Origin: a virus
Direction: 5' to 3' (one strand)
IMG/VR virus record: IMGVR_UViG_3300009285_014194
Coordinates: 1-43,442 of that record
Length of the DNA stretch: 43,442 bases
The position numbers were made by a program, and so were the translations under genes. This document shows, one piece after another, positions 6,373-14,122 of the stretch. How positions within the stretch are numbered: the first letter of the stretch is position 1; every line of letters begins with the position of its first letter. The notes under the pieces were generated by a model, which ran no database searches, had not been told where the DNA came from, and was given only the letters and a program-made list of their open reading frames with translations.

Positions 6373-9210
6373 ATGGAGATATTAAAATGGGAAAAGAAGG
6401 AAAAATCTAAAATTAGTTTTATTCTTTTTGATTGGTCAGTTAGGGAGAGTTTTCATATATTAGATTATTTTGCTAAACAGACTATTCCTAAGAAAGATTT
6501 TGAACTTATTTGGATAGAATTTTATAACCGCAGACCAGAACAAATTAGACAAAAAATAAGTATGGTAGATAAATGGATAATATTAGAATATCCTGAAACC
6601 ATCATTTATCACAAACATTTAATGTATAATATAGGGGCTATTGTAGCTAATTCTTCTATTATTTGTATTCTTGATAGTGACTCTTTTTTTAAGCCCTCCT
6701 TTATAGAATCTATTCTAAAAGAATTTGAGAAGGATTCTAATATAGTTTTATTTCTTGATGAATGTCGAAACGAAAGTATTAAATTCTACCCATTCAATTA
6801 TCCAGATTTTAAAGATGTAGAAAACTCCAAAGAATGTTGGAACTGGCCTAAGGATCCAATCAAAGTACAGCAAGACCCTCTGCACATGCTTAACTATGGT
6901 GCTTGTATGGTAGTGAGAAAGGAAAGTTATATTAATGCTGGAGGAGTGGATGAAGATATAGGGTATTTAGGGTATATAGCTGGTCCTCATGAACTAGGTT
7001 GGAGATTAGTTAATAGAGGATTAAGGGAAGTATGGCATCCAACTGAGTATCTTTATCATACTTGGCATCCAGGACAAGGTGGGGATTATGAATATAAGGA
7101 AAAGCATGATGGCTACAATATGAGTTTAATGGCTTTAGAAGTAAAAGAAAAAAAGAAAACTAGGCCCCAATACGAAAACCCAGGAATTAAATTTTTGAGA
7201 GAAAACCCTTGTTGGATAGGAGATAAAAAAGGAATATTACCTGTAGCTCTTCCCCAGATAACAACTGAATGGTTAAGATTATCTAAAGGAAAGGACTTGT
7301 TCATTCGAGGTCCTGCTAAAAAAAAATATTGTGATTTGTATTATCAATATATGGATAGGAGAAAAGAAATGAAGGTCAGTGATTATGTAGCTAAGTACTT
7401 AGTGGAACAAGGTATAGAGAAAGTGTTTTTGATATATGGAGCCCACAATGCTGATTTAGTAGATAGCATAGCTCAGGAGCCTAAGATTGATTATATCTGT
7501 GTCCATCACGAGCAAGCTGGAGCGATGGCTGCAGATGGATATTTTAGAGCTAATGGAAACTTATCTGCCGTAGTAACTACCAGTGGTCCTGGGGGAACTA
7601 ACCTTCTTACTGGGATAGGTTGTGCCTGGTATGATAGTATTCCTATACTATGTATCACTGGGCAAGTACACACAGCCTTTTTAAAAACCAATGATAAGGT
7701 TAGACAGTCAGGTTTTCAAGAAAATGACATAATAACTCAGGTCAAAAATATAACTAAGTATGCTTCTCAAATAAGAAAAGTAGGAAATATTAGAGAAGAG
7801 CTAGATAAAGCCTTCTATTATATGTTGGAAGGGAGGCCTGGTCCAGTTTTACTAGATATTCCTACCAACATACAAAAAGCAATTATTAATCCCTGCGAAC
7901 TAAAAAAATGGGATTTTCCTAAAAATGCCTATATCCGTGACTATCCCATAACTGAGATAGAAACTACTATTGAATGGTTAAGGCAGAGTAAAAGACCTGC
8001 TTTATTATTAGGTGGAGGAATTCATTTATCCCAAGCCCAAAAAAAGGTCAGGGAGTTGATTCACGCTCTAAAAATCCCTACCTTTCTAACTTATAATGCC
8101 CTTGATTTATTACCCTATGATGATCCTCTATATGGAGGAAGGATAGGAACTTTTGGAGGAGAGGGAAGAAATTTTGGAATTCAAAATTGTGATTTTCTTT
8201 TGTGTATAGGGACTAGAATATCGGGAAGGATAACTGGAGGAGAAATAAAAGACTTTGCCAGAGGAGCTATGATAGTTGTAGTAGACATAGATAGAGAAGA
8301 AATGATCTATAGTCTTGTAAGAAGAGACCTAAATATTAATTGTGATGCAAAACTTTTTATTAATTTATTTTTGCAAAAGGGCCAGGAGAGGGGTTTATTT
8401 AATACTAATTTCACCCTAACTAGAAAAGAATGGATAGGCAAGATAAAATATTGGAAGGAAAAGTATATACCTTCCCTTGGCTATTGGCCATATGAGTTTA
8501 TTAGAACCCTGAGTCAATCTTTAGAAGAAAAAGAAATAATTATTTTTGCTGCTGGAGGAGCTTTAGTTATATGCTCCCAGGCTTGGATAACTAAAGAAGG
8601 ACAAAGAATATTTACAGACAATGGTCATAGCTCTTTAGGATATTCTTTACCTGCGGCAATAGGGGCAGCTATTGCTTATGAGGGAAAAAAAAGAATAATA
8701 GCTATTATAGGAGATGGGGATTTAATGATGAATCTCCAAGAATTTCAAACAATAAAAAATTATAATCTTCCTATCAAAATATTCATTATGAATAATCAAT
8801 GCTATGGTATAGCTAAGAATTATCAAGATATGTATTTTGAGAGTAGGTATGAGGCCAGTGGGAAAGGATATAGCATCCCGGACTTTAAAAAAGTTTCTTT
8901 CGCTTTTGGTCTTTCTTATGCAAAAATAGAAAAAGATCATAAAGGATTATTTTTTATGAGCCCTAATGAGTTTCTGGAATTAATAGAAGAAGACAATCTT
9001 CAAAAAAGGCTATCACAACTATTAGCAAAAAAGGGGCCATGTATAATAGATGTAGATATGAAAGATATGTATAAATATAAGCCTTATCTAGGTTGGGGAA
9101 TGCCGATAGAAATGCAACTTCCTTTATTATCAAAAGAAGAGTTCTTAGAAAATATGATTATTAAGCCAGTAAATAATTGGGAAGAAATTTATGAAAGATA
9201 TAAGAAATAA
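6373..9210 (+). CDS. Glycosyltransferase fused to acetolactate synthase-like TPP enzyme
   Basis: A two-part protein of 945 aa. Residues 1-300 form a GT-A glycosyltransferase (family 2-like): a DSDS metal motif near 101-104 and a GGVDEDIGYLG ... HELGWRL acceptor region. Residues 333-945 are a complete TPP enzyme of the acetolactate synthase group: catalytic E380 in HHEQAGA, a TSGPGGTN loop, a central domain (GGGIHLSQAQ) and the TPP motif GDGD near 780 ending NN about 27 residues later. Known relatives decarboxylate 2-oxo acids and add the aldehyde unit to another carbonyl, including two-carbon branches on sugars. I infer that the TPP part makes or extends a group that the transferase attaches. 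An internal ATG at 7369 with its own ribosome site could also give the TPP enzyme alone. The start follows AGGAGA. The fusion is unusual; see findings. Confidence 0.9.
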   Translation: MEILKWEKKEKSKISFILFDWSVRESFHILDYFAKQTIPKKDFELIWIEFYNRRPEQIRQKISMVDKWIILEYPETIIYHKHLMYNIGAIVANSSIICILDSDSFFKPSFIESILKEFEKDSNIVLFLDECRNESIKFYPFNYPDFKDVENSKECWNWPKDPIKVQQDPLHMLNYGACMVVRKESYINAGGVDEDIGYLGYIAGPHELGWRLVNRGLREVWHPTEYLYHTWHPGQGGDYEYKEKHDGYNMSLMALEVKEKKKTRPQYENPGIKFLRENPCWIGDKKGILPVALPQITTEWLRLSKGKDLFIRGPAKKKYCDLYYQYMDRRKEMKVSDYVAKYLVEQGIEKVFLIYGAHNADLVDSIAQEPKIDYICVHHEQAGAMAADGYFRANGNLSAVVTTSGPGGTNLLTGIGCAWYDSIPILCITGQVHTAFLKTNDKVRQSGFQENDIITQVKNITKYASQIRKVGNIREELDKAFYYMLEGRPGPVLLDIPTNIQKAIINPCELKKWDFPKNAYIRDYPITEIETTIEWLRQSKRPALLLGGGIHLSQAQKKVRELIHALKIPTFLTYNALDLLPYDDPLYGGRIGTFGGEGRNFGIQNCDFLLCIGTRISGRITGGEIKDFARGAMIVVVDIDREEMIYSLVRRDLNINCDAKLFINLFLQKGQERGLFNTNFTLTRKEWIGKIKYWKEKYIPSLGYWPYEFIRTLSQSLEEKEIIIFAAGGALVICSQAWITKEGQRIFTDNGHSSLGYSLPAAIGAAIAYEGKKRIIAIIGDGDLMMNLQEFQTIKNYNLPIKIFIMNNQCYGIAKNYQDMYFESRYEASGKGYSIPDFKKVSFAFGLSYAKIEKDHKGLFFMSPNEFLELIEEDNLQKRLSQLLAKKGPCIIDVDMKDMYKYKPYLGWGMPIEMQLPLLSKEEFLENMIIKPVNNWEEIYERYKK
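7357..7371 (+). promoter_or_regulatory. Internal ribosome site and ATG for the TPP half
   Basis: AGGAG at 7357-7361 lies 7 bases before an in-frame ATG (7369) that begins exactly where TPP-enzyme homology starts (MKVSDYVAKYLVEQG). This would yield a separate 613-residue TPP enzyme, the normal length for the family. Confidence 0.5.
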
Positions 9211-9217
9211 GGAGAAA

Positions 9218-9259
9218 ATATTTATGAAAAAAGAAAAAATATTTATGAAAAAAGAAAAA
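9218..9259 (+). repeat. 21-bp perfect tandem duplication at a start site
   Basis: Two identical 21-base units, each ATATTTATG plus A/G-rich DNA, lie side by side and are followed by a partial third. Each unit carries an in-frame ATG and encodes MKKEKIF, so the gene has two equivalent start codons (9224 and 9245). Replication slippage is the simplest origin. Confidence 0.85.
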
Positions 9260-9556
9260 ATATTTTGTGCTTTCTTAGATAAAGATAAAGAGGAAGCCTT
9301 TATTTCTGTCTTAGCTGAAAAAATAGTAGATCCTATTCTAACCTCTTCACAAATAGAATTATATGTTCACGAAGAAATCAACCATAAGTCTTCTAAAAAA
9401 CCATTTTGGGTAATTACAGAAAAAAAGACAGGCCTCTGGATTTTAAAAGGAAACACAAAAAGAGAAGCTATAGAAGAAGTAATAAAATTACTTAACGAAT
9501 CAGAAAAAATAGAAGACATAAAAACAGCAATAAAAATAAATCTTATAAAAGAATAA
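9224..9556 (+). CDS. Hypothetical charged protein
   Basis: About 110 aa, with MKKEKIF repeated twice at the N-terminus, then an alpha/beta-like domain (CAFLDKDKEEAFISVLAEKI ... IELYVHEEIN). I do not recognise the family. AAGGAG at 9209-9214 is 9 bases before the ATG at 9224; the second repeat gives an alternative start 7 codons later. It lies between two glycosyltransferase genes and ends 6 bases before the next one. Confidence 0.6.
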   Translation: MKKEKIFMKKEKIFCAFLDKDKEEAFISVLAEKIVDPILTSSQIELYVHEEINHKSSKKPFWVITEKKTGLWILKGNTKREAIEEVIKLLNESEKIEDIKTAIKINLIKE

Positions 9557-9562
9557 CTTCCT

Positions 9563-10522
9563 ATGAACATTAACCCCCCTAAAATCTTAGCAGTAATAAC
9601 TACTTTTAACCCTGGCGATATTGGATGGGTTACCTCTAAACAGGGGTCTTCTTTTAATCATTTTTGGTTTAAAACAATATATAGTTGGTTAGAACAGAAA
9701 GAAGTAGAGTTAGATTTAATAGTAGCTGATACTATATCTGGCTCTATCAGTAGAGAGAGGCTAAAGGCTTATCAAGAATTAAGAAACAAATTCAATCTTA
9801 TATTTATCAATGAACACTACAGTATGCTTGTGGCAATCAATTTAGCTATAATGCTTTCTAAGAAAGAAAAATATAATTACTTTGCCTTTTCTCATTCAGA
9901 TTTAGAATTCCAAAATAAATATAATTTGCAAAAACTGTTGGGTATTTTTGGAAATTATCCCAATACAGTTTTGGTGGCTCCTCAATCAGATAGAGATATG
10001 TTTCTTTATTCTCCTCAGCTTATCTGTTTTAATGAAGATAGAGTTCCATCAAGGATAGTTATAGGGGAGGGAGTGAATGGTCATTTATTTATTTGGAACA
10101 AAAGATTTGCTCAGGCTTATGACTATAAAATACCAGATATTTTAGAAGGAAGCAGAGTAGAGGATTTTTTTCATTATCTTTGTGCAGCTATAAAAGGAAA
10201 TTGGATGATTTCTCATGATGTTCAAATAAACCACTTGGTTAATCAAGATAAAGGTGGAGATTATAGAAACCAAGAAAGCAAGTTCTATCACAAAGATTTC
10301 TATCAAATGCTAAGAGAGGGGGTTCCTTTAGGACTGGGACATCAAGAATGTCTTCCTTATTCAAAAGAACCTAATAGAATAGATAAAGATAGGAAATTGT
10401 ATAATAAATCTGGATACCCTATCTATGATAAAGCTCTACATTTCTACCTAAAAGAAAATCTGTTTCTAAAAAAAGATAGGTTTGATTATGATAAAATTAA
10501 TTATTCAATGAAAATGAAATGA
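9563..10522 (+). CDS. GT-A fold glycosyltransferase-like protein
   Basis: A 319-aa protein with the beginning of a nucleotide-sugar binding fold (ILAVITTFNPGDIGWVT), a SHSDLE motif about 115 residues in at the place of the metal-binding DxD, and a later EDFFHYLCAAIKGNW region that fits an acceptor side. It resembles family 2 transferases but is divergent, so activity is inferred. It lies close behind the GT-TPP fusion gene and probably acts on the same product. The stop overlaps the next start by ATGA. Base use is AT-rich like the phage core, unlike the following cassette genes. Confidence 0.65.
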   Translation: MNINPPKILAVITTFNPGDIGWVTSKQGSSFNHFWFKTIYSWLEQKEVELDLIVADTISGSISRERLKAYQELRNKFNLIFINEHYSMLVAINLAIMLSKKEKYNYFAFSHSDLEFQNKYNLQKLLGIFGNYPNTVLVAPQSDRDMFLYSPQLICFNEDRVPSRIVIGEGVNGHLFIWNKRFAQAYDYKIPDILEGSRVEDFFHYLCAAIKGNWMISHDVQINHLVNQDKGGDYRNQESKFYHKDFYQMLREGVPLGLGHQECLPYSKEPNRIDKDRKLYNKSGYPIYDKALHFYLKENLFLKKDRFDYDKINYSMKMK

Positions 10523-10884
10523 GTATAGATCTAAAGGAAGCAGTCAGGCTAACCTTAACACGGTACGAAAAGGTCTTGGCTGGTGATAAGACCGGCTGGG
10601 AAGGAAGATGCCTTATGTGTGATTACCAGAGTACACTGGCTCAATCCGCCATTTGTAGAGGGTGCCCCCTGGAAGGTTGTTCCCAGGGGAAATTCCCCTA
10701 TTTTGGTGCAATCAAAGATTTACACTATATAAGCCCGAGTCTACGGCAGGAGCAGTGGGATTACATATGTGATCACTGGCGAGGGCCAAAGGGCTGCCAA
10801 GAAATATCCCATGATTCCAGGATAAAATGGCTCCTGGAGCAAAGATATGGGGAGTTAAAACAACTTTTGGCTGAATGGCTATAA
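10519..10884 (+). CDS. Cys-rich hypothetical protein, attC-type cassette gene
   Basis: A 121-aa protein with a cysteine patch (CLMCDY ... CRGCPLEGC) and a C-terminal helix ending in LLAEWL. The family is not recognised. The DNA is visibly richer in G and C than the genes before it. The stop codon TAA forms part of the R'' box of the hairpin at 10881-10934, as is common for integron cassettes. The ATGA overlap with the preceding glycosyltransferase marks the join of two differently composed sequences. Confidence 0.7.
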   Translation: MSIDLKEAVRLTLTRYEKVLAGDKTGWEGRCLMCDYQSTLAQSAICRGCPLEGCSQGKFPYFGAIKDLHYISPSLRQEQWDYICDHWRGPKGCQEISHDSRIKWLLEQRYGELKQLLAEWL

Positions 10885-10934
10885 CGTCAAGGGTCAGAGG
10901 TGGCTCTTAGCCATCTTCTGCGCCCGCTGGTTAT
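10881..10934 (+). other. attC-like recombination site A
   Basis: ATAAC (10881-10885) is matched by GTTAT (10930-10934). Between them GGG/CCC and an 11-bp stem (CAGAGGTGGCT with AGCCATCTTCTG, one bulged T, two G-T pairs) close on a CTT loop. Outer boxes, an unpaired spacer, then an imperfect stem with an extrahelical base is the known attC plan. It overlaps the stop of the gene before it. Confidence 0.7.
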
Positions 10935-10950
10935 CTTGAGGGTTTATAAT

Positions 10951-11373
10951 TTGGTTTTTGTAACTACAAGATTTCAAAGCAAAACAGACGAATGGTCTAC
11001 ACCAAATGACCTGTTTAAACCATTGGATGATGAATTTCATTTTACTCTTGATGTGGCGGCAACATCTGAGAATGCAAAAGCCAATCATTTTTTTACGGCG
11101 GATGATGATGGGTTGTCCCAAGAATGGAAAGGAATATGCTGGATGAATCCACCATACGGACAGCAGATAAAGAAATGGATAAAAAAGGCATGGGAAGAAG
11201 CTGGGAGGGGGGCTACGGTCGTTTGCCTTCTTCCGGCCCGCACAAATACAGGATATTGGCATGATTATTGTCTCAAGGGTGAAGTTAGATTCGTCAGAGG
11301 ATATCCCAAATTTGGAAAAGCAAAACAAGGATTGAAAGCACCTTTGGCTGTGGTAATTTTTCATGCAAGATAA
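10951..11373 (+). CDS. dam: Phage N6-adenine DNA methyltransferase (Dam, PF05869 type)
   Basis: About 140 aa, matching the small phage DNA N6-adenine methyltransferase family. Marks are an N-terminal DEWSTP, a LDVAAT SAM-binding segment, the catalytic NPPYG motif, and LLPARTNTGYWHDY. It would methylate adenine in a short target such as GATC, protecting phage DNA or timing replication. No ATG is available: TTG at 10951 is 8 bases after GAGGG, and an in-frame GTG at 10900 lies inside the attC-like hairpin and is less likely. The gene sits between two attC-like sites, and its TAA stop forms the start of the second. Its GC-rich composition differs from the phage core. It looks like a complete mobile cassette. 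Confidence 0.88.
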   Translation: MVFVTTRFQSKTDEWSTPNDLFKPLDDEFHFTLDVAATSENAKANHFFTADDDGLSQEWKGICWMNPPYGQQIKKWIKKAWEEAGRGATVVCLLPARTNTGYWHDYCLKGEVRFVRGYPKFGKAKQGLKAPLAVVIFHAR

Positions 11374-11427
11374 CATAAAGGCTGACTTGCCGGGGCTTCC
11401 CCGGTCAAGTCCAGCCGCTTGTTAGAA
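11371..11427 (+). other. attC-like recombination site B
   Basis: TAAC (11371-11374) pairs with GTTA (11421-11424, in GTTAGAA). The stem GGCTGACTTG / CAAGTCCAGCC (11380-11389 and 11406-11416) has one extrahelical C and is capped by CCGGGG/CCCCGG with a CTT loop. It is about 57 bases, like classical 59-base elements. It shares its whole 5' half with site F at 15.07 kb. Confidence 0.85.
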
Positions 11428-11436
11428 AGGAAATTT

Positions 11437-11670
11437 ATGATGAGTAATACAAGGAAAAACATCTTAAGTAAGCAGGAAATTATTGATATTATTCTCGAAG
11501 ATTTGGAAAATAATGGGCCAATAATGAATAAATTGCAAAGACGTTTTGATCCGTTGAATATGATTAGACATGTAGACACTAGAGATGCGATATCATGTTT
11601 TACACCGAATATTAGCCATCTTACTTTAGCTGATTTAGCCAAGCTTAATGAAAAAAAAAGAAATCGTTGA
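11437..11670 (+). CDS. Hypothetical 77-residue protein
   Basis: This small helical protein (MMSNTRKNILSKQEIIDIIL) starts right behind attC-like site B, with AAAGG 6 bases ahead of the ATG. No family is recognised. It has no clear attC-like site after it, so it is either the last gene of this cassette patch or a phage gene beside the insertion. Confidence 0.6.
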   Translation: MMSNTRKNILSKQEIIDIILEDLENNGPIMNKLQRRFDPLNMIRHVDTRDAISCFTPNISHLTLADLAKLNEKKRNR

Positions 11671-11705
11671 TTAGAAGGGAAGGAATCCATGAGGGGGGTT
11701 AAATT

Positions 11706-13181
11706 GTGATAGATATATTATTTATTCATCCAGGAGGCCAAAAAGGCATTTATCAAGAATTATCTAATAATCTAACTGCTATATGCCCTCCAGCTTATAC
11801 ATTATTATTGGCTGATTATGTAAGAAGACAAGGGTATTCAGTAGCAATACACGATTGCAATATATCAGAATGGAAAGAAAAAACAGCGGGAGCTTTAATT
11901 TATTATTATGAGCCTAAGCTTATAGTTATATGGGTCTTTGGCCACCATCCCTCAGCTAGCACTCAGACTATGCCTATAGCTAGCCAAATAGCTAAAGATA
12001 TTAAAGCTGTTAATAAGGATATACCTATAGCTATGGGAGGTATTCATCCATCAGCTTTGCCAGAGAGAACTTTAGAAGAAGAGGCTATTGATTTTGTAAT
12101 AACTGGTGAAGGCCCATACCAAATAATCGATATTCTTGATTATATAAGGGGAAAATCTAAAGGTAATAGTTCTATAGAGTTAGCTTTTAAAACCCCAAAT
12201 TTAGGGCTGTTCTGTGCCTCTGAGAGGGTATTTATAGAAGATCTTAATAAAGAATTAATTGGTTATTCTTGGGATCTTATTCCCTCATTGGATTATTACC
12301 GATCCCATAACTTTCATTGCTTTCAATATTTTAAGGATAGTAAAAAGGAGGATTTTAGTGATGTTAGATCTCCTTATGCTGCTATTTATACTAGCCTTGG
12401 CTGTCCAAATAATTGTTTTTATTGCTGTGCTAATCATTTGCATAAGGGAGAAGGAAGAGATTGGGAACTAAAAACTATTCTAAGATGGATAGATGAATTA
12501 GTACTGAAATATGAAGTAAGAAATATCAGAATACATGATCATTTATTTACTTATGATATTAAGAAATTAGAGTCCTTTGCAGACCAAATAAAAGAAAGAA
12601 GATACAATCTTAATCTGTCTATTTATGCTCGATTAGACACCCTTAATGACAACACTCTTTTTTCTATGGCTGAAGCTGGAGTAAAATGGATAGGTATAGG
12701 CATAGAATCAATTAATGATATTAAAAACAGAAAAGCAAAAGAAACAATAAAAATGACACAAGATTATTTTATGTTTACCTGTACAAATTATATGTTTGGA
12801 ATGCCTAATGATACTTTGCAATCTATGCAAGAGACTTTAGACCTGGCTCTAGAGCTCAATACAGAATTTGCTAATTTCTATTGTACAATGGCATATCCTG
12901 GTAGTCAATTATATGAAAAAATTAATAAAGAGGAACCTTTTAGATTACCTTTATCATGGGAAGGATACTCTCAACATGGATACGAAACTTATCCATTGTC
13001 TAACCAAAATCTTCTTGCCAAAGAAATCCTGGCTTTCAGAGATAAGGCTTTTCATCGATACTTTGGTAGTGAAAAATATTTAAATATGATAAATAAAAAG
13101 TTTGGTTCCAAGGTAGTTAAGCATATTCAGGACTTCAATTCTATCAGATTAAAAAGAAGGCTATTGGAAGATTGTGACTAG
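11706..13181 (+). CDS. B12-binding-domain radical SAM enzyme
   Basis: A 491-aa protein. Residues 1-150 resemble the cobalamin-binding domain that precedes class B radical-SAM enzymes (ILFIHPGG, PPAYTLLLADYVRRQGY, MGGIHPSALPE, DFVITGEG). The cluster motif CPNNCFYC is at C233, C237 and C240. Class B members carry out methylations, ring contractions and other C-C chemistry. I do not see the DxHxxG B12 ligand, so the first domain may not bind cobalamin in base-off form. The start is GTG 7 bases after a GGGGGG tract. AT-rich composition fits the phage core, and with 3279-10522 it completes the modification island. Confidence 0.88.
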   Translation: MIDILFIHPGGQKGIYQELSNNLTAICPPAYTLLLADYVRRQGYSVAIHDCNISEWKEKTAGALIYYYEPKLIVIWVFGHHPSASTQTMPIASQIAKDIKAVNKDIPIAMGGIHPSALPERTLEEEAIDFVITGEGPYQIIDILDYIRGKSKGNSSIELAFKTPNLGLFCASERVFIEDLNKELIGYSWDLIPSLDYYRSHNFHCFQYFKDSKKEDFSDVRSPYAAIYTSLGCPNNCFYCCANHLHKGEGRDWELKTILRWIDELVLKYEVRNIRIHDHLFTYDIKKLESFADQIKERRYNLNLSIYARLDTLNDNTLFSMAEAGVKWIGIGIESINDIKNRKAKETIKMTQDYFMFTCTNYMFGMPNDTLQSMQETLDLALELNTEFANFYCTMAYPGSQLYEKINKEEPFRLPLSWEGYSQHGYETYPLSNQNLLAKEILAFRDKAFHRYFGSEKYLNMINKKFGSKVVKHIQDFNSIRLKRRLLEDCD

Positions 13182-13333
13182 TCTCTGACTGCATCGGCCT
13201 ACTCAACCGGAGATAATAAACCATGAGCGTTTCTTTTTCTTGCCATTGTGAGAAATATAGCGATACGAGAAGGAATCTTCAAGAGACAAAGGGATAAGTA
13301 GGAACATTGACTTATTTGAGAAAGGAGATTGTT

Positions 13334-13627
13334 ATGTATTCTTTTTGTGCCCGATGTAAAACCAATAATGACCTTGGGAAGATCATTCAACCAATAGTTC
13401 TTGTAGGACATTATCATACCATCCTATGCCAGGATTGTCGGAATGACCTACAAGAGACTTTTGCCGAGAATGAGTTGTATCTCCACTGGAACCGAGAAAG
13501 GGCCTTCTTTTTTAAGACCCAGGACGTAGATAAAGCCATAAGTAGTACAGATCGACTAATGGTATTAGAGAAAGAGTTGTTTCAGATTTCTAAAGCCTGG
13601 GTAGAAAAGGGGGCTGGGGATTGGTAA
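13334..13627 (+). CDS. Hypothetical zinc-finger-like protein
   Basis: A 97-aa protein with CARC near the N-terminus and CQDC about 27 residues later, a likely zinc site, followed by a helical region. The start at 13334 is 5 bases after AAAGGAGA. No family is recognised. It is the first gene of the second cassette patch; its upstream 150 bases (13182-13333) show neither promoter, tRNA nor a clear attC. Confidence 0.6.
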   Translation: MYSFCARCKTNNDLGKIIQPIVLVGHYHTILCQDCRNDLQETFAENELYLHWNRERAFFFKTQDVDKAISSTDRLMVLEKELFQISKAWVEKGAGDW

Positions 13628-13659
13628 ACAAAATGAAAACCCGTTTATTGGAGGAGATC

Positions 13660-13791
13660 ATGGAAAATTTGCTGATTCCGATAATTAAAGGGATCTGTAT
13701 AGCGATTTTATTAGGGACGCTTGGATTGGAAATAAATGAGGATCATTGGTGGATCACAATGGGATCGTTGCAAATTCTGACTCAAATTTGA
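13660..13791 (+). CDS. Small single-pass membrane protein
   Basis: A 43-aa protein whose first half (LLIPIIKGICIAILLGTLGL) is a probable membrane helix. GGAGGAG precedes the ATG at 13660 by 4 bases; the in-frame ATG at 13633 is an alternative giving 52 aa. The stop lies 8 bases before attC-like site C, so it looks like a cassette gene. The function is unknown; very small membrane proteins of phages often act in lysis or exclusion. Confidence 0.55.
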   Translation: MENLLIPIIKGICIAILLGTLGLEINEDHWWITMGSLQILTQI

Positions 13792-13798
13792 TTCCCCG

Positions 13799-13854
13799 AA
13801 CGACAAGCTCACCTGCCGCCGATCCTGGCGGTTAGGTGGAGTGACTAGTTATGT
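13799..13854 (+). other. attC-like recombination site C
   Basis: AAC (13799-13801) faces GTTATGT (13848-13854). Stem CTCACCT / AGGTGGAG (13808-13814 and 13834-13841) has one extra G. It continues, past a bulged T, as GCCGCC / GGCGGT and closes on GATCCT. The next gene starts 18 bases after the R' box with GGAGGG before its ATG. Confidence 0.75.
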
Positions 13855-13871
13855 GTTTTATTGGAGGGTCC

Positions 13872-14051
13872 ATGAAGAAAAAGGGAGGGGTAATCCATGT
13901 GGTGGCAGAATGTGAGGATTGTGCGTGGCGGACAGAAGAATATAAAAATGGGCAAGCGATAGCCGCAAAACACGCCAAATCTAAGAAGCATAAGGTTAGA
14001 GTAGACGTGGGGCTTGTTTTTGAATATGATGGTAGAATACAGAAAACATAA
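13872..14051 (+). CDS. Small zinc-finger cassette protein
   Basis: A 59-aa protein: CEDCAW then HAKSKKH spaced as in a C2H2-like finger, and a C-terminal beta strand. GGAGGG lies 3-4 bases ahead of the ATG. An upstream ATG at 13851 lies in the R' box of site C and has no ribosome site. The TAA stop is part of site D, so gene and sites have the complete cassette layout (13849-14096). Confidence 0.7.
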   Translation: MKKKGGVIHVVAECEDCAWRTEEYKNGQAIAAKHAKSKKHKVRVDVGLVFEYDGRIQKT

Positions 14052-14102
14052 CGTAGAAATCAGCGGGAGCCCTTAGTGATCCGCTGGAATGCCTTGTTAG
14101 CA
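14049..14102 (+). other. attC-like recombination site D
   Basis: TAAC (14049-14052) pairs with GTTA (14096-14099, in GTTAGCA). The inner stem CAGCGG / CCGCTG (14061-14066, 14081-14086) encloses 14 bases. It is shorter and less perfect than sites A-C. It overlaps the stop of the zinc-finger gene and sits 20 bases before the next start. Confidence 0.65.
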
Positions 14103-14122
14103 CTTTTTTATAGGAGGATAAT

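Noticed and set aside
6616-6634. TGTATAATATAG in the glycosyltransferase gene as a promoter
   Set aside because: It matches the -10 string but is deep in coding sequence, with no -35 and no nearby start, so it is probably chance in AT-rich DNA.
10894-11376. Minus-strand frame of 160 codons over the dam gene
   Set aside because: The + strand codes for a clear adenine methylase with NPPY. The reverse frame has no known features.
12884-12900. TTGTACAATG as another copy of the promoter box
   Set aside because: It lies inside the B12 radical-SAM gene, differs from the shared box at key -10 bases, and no gene start follows.
13182-13333. tRNA or attI-like site before the second cassette patch
   Set aside because: No cloverleaf arms or GTTC-type T loop, and no paired AAC/GTT boxes with a stem were found. 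I see nothing definite there.
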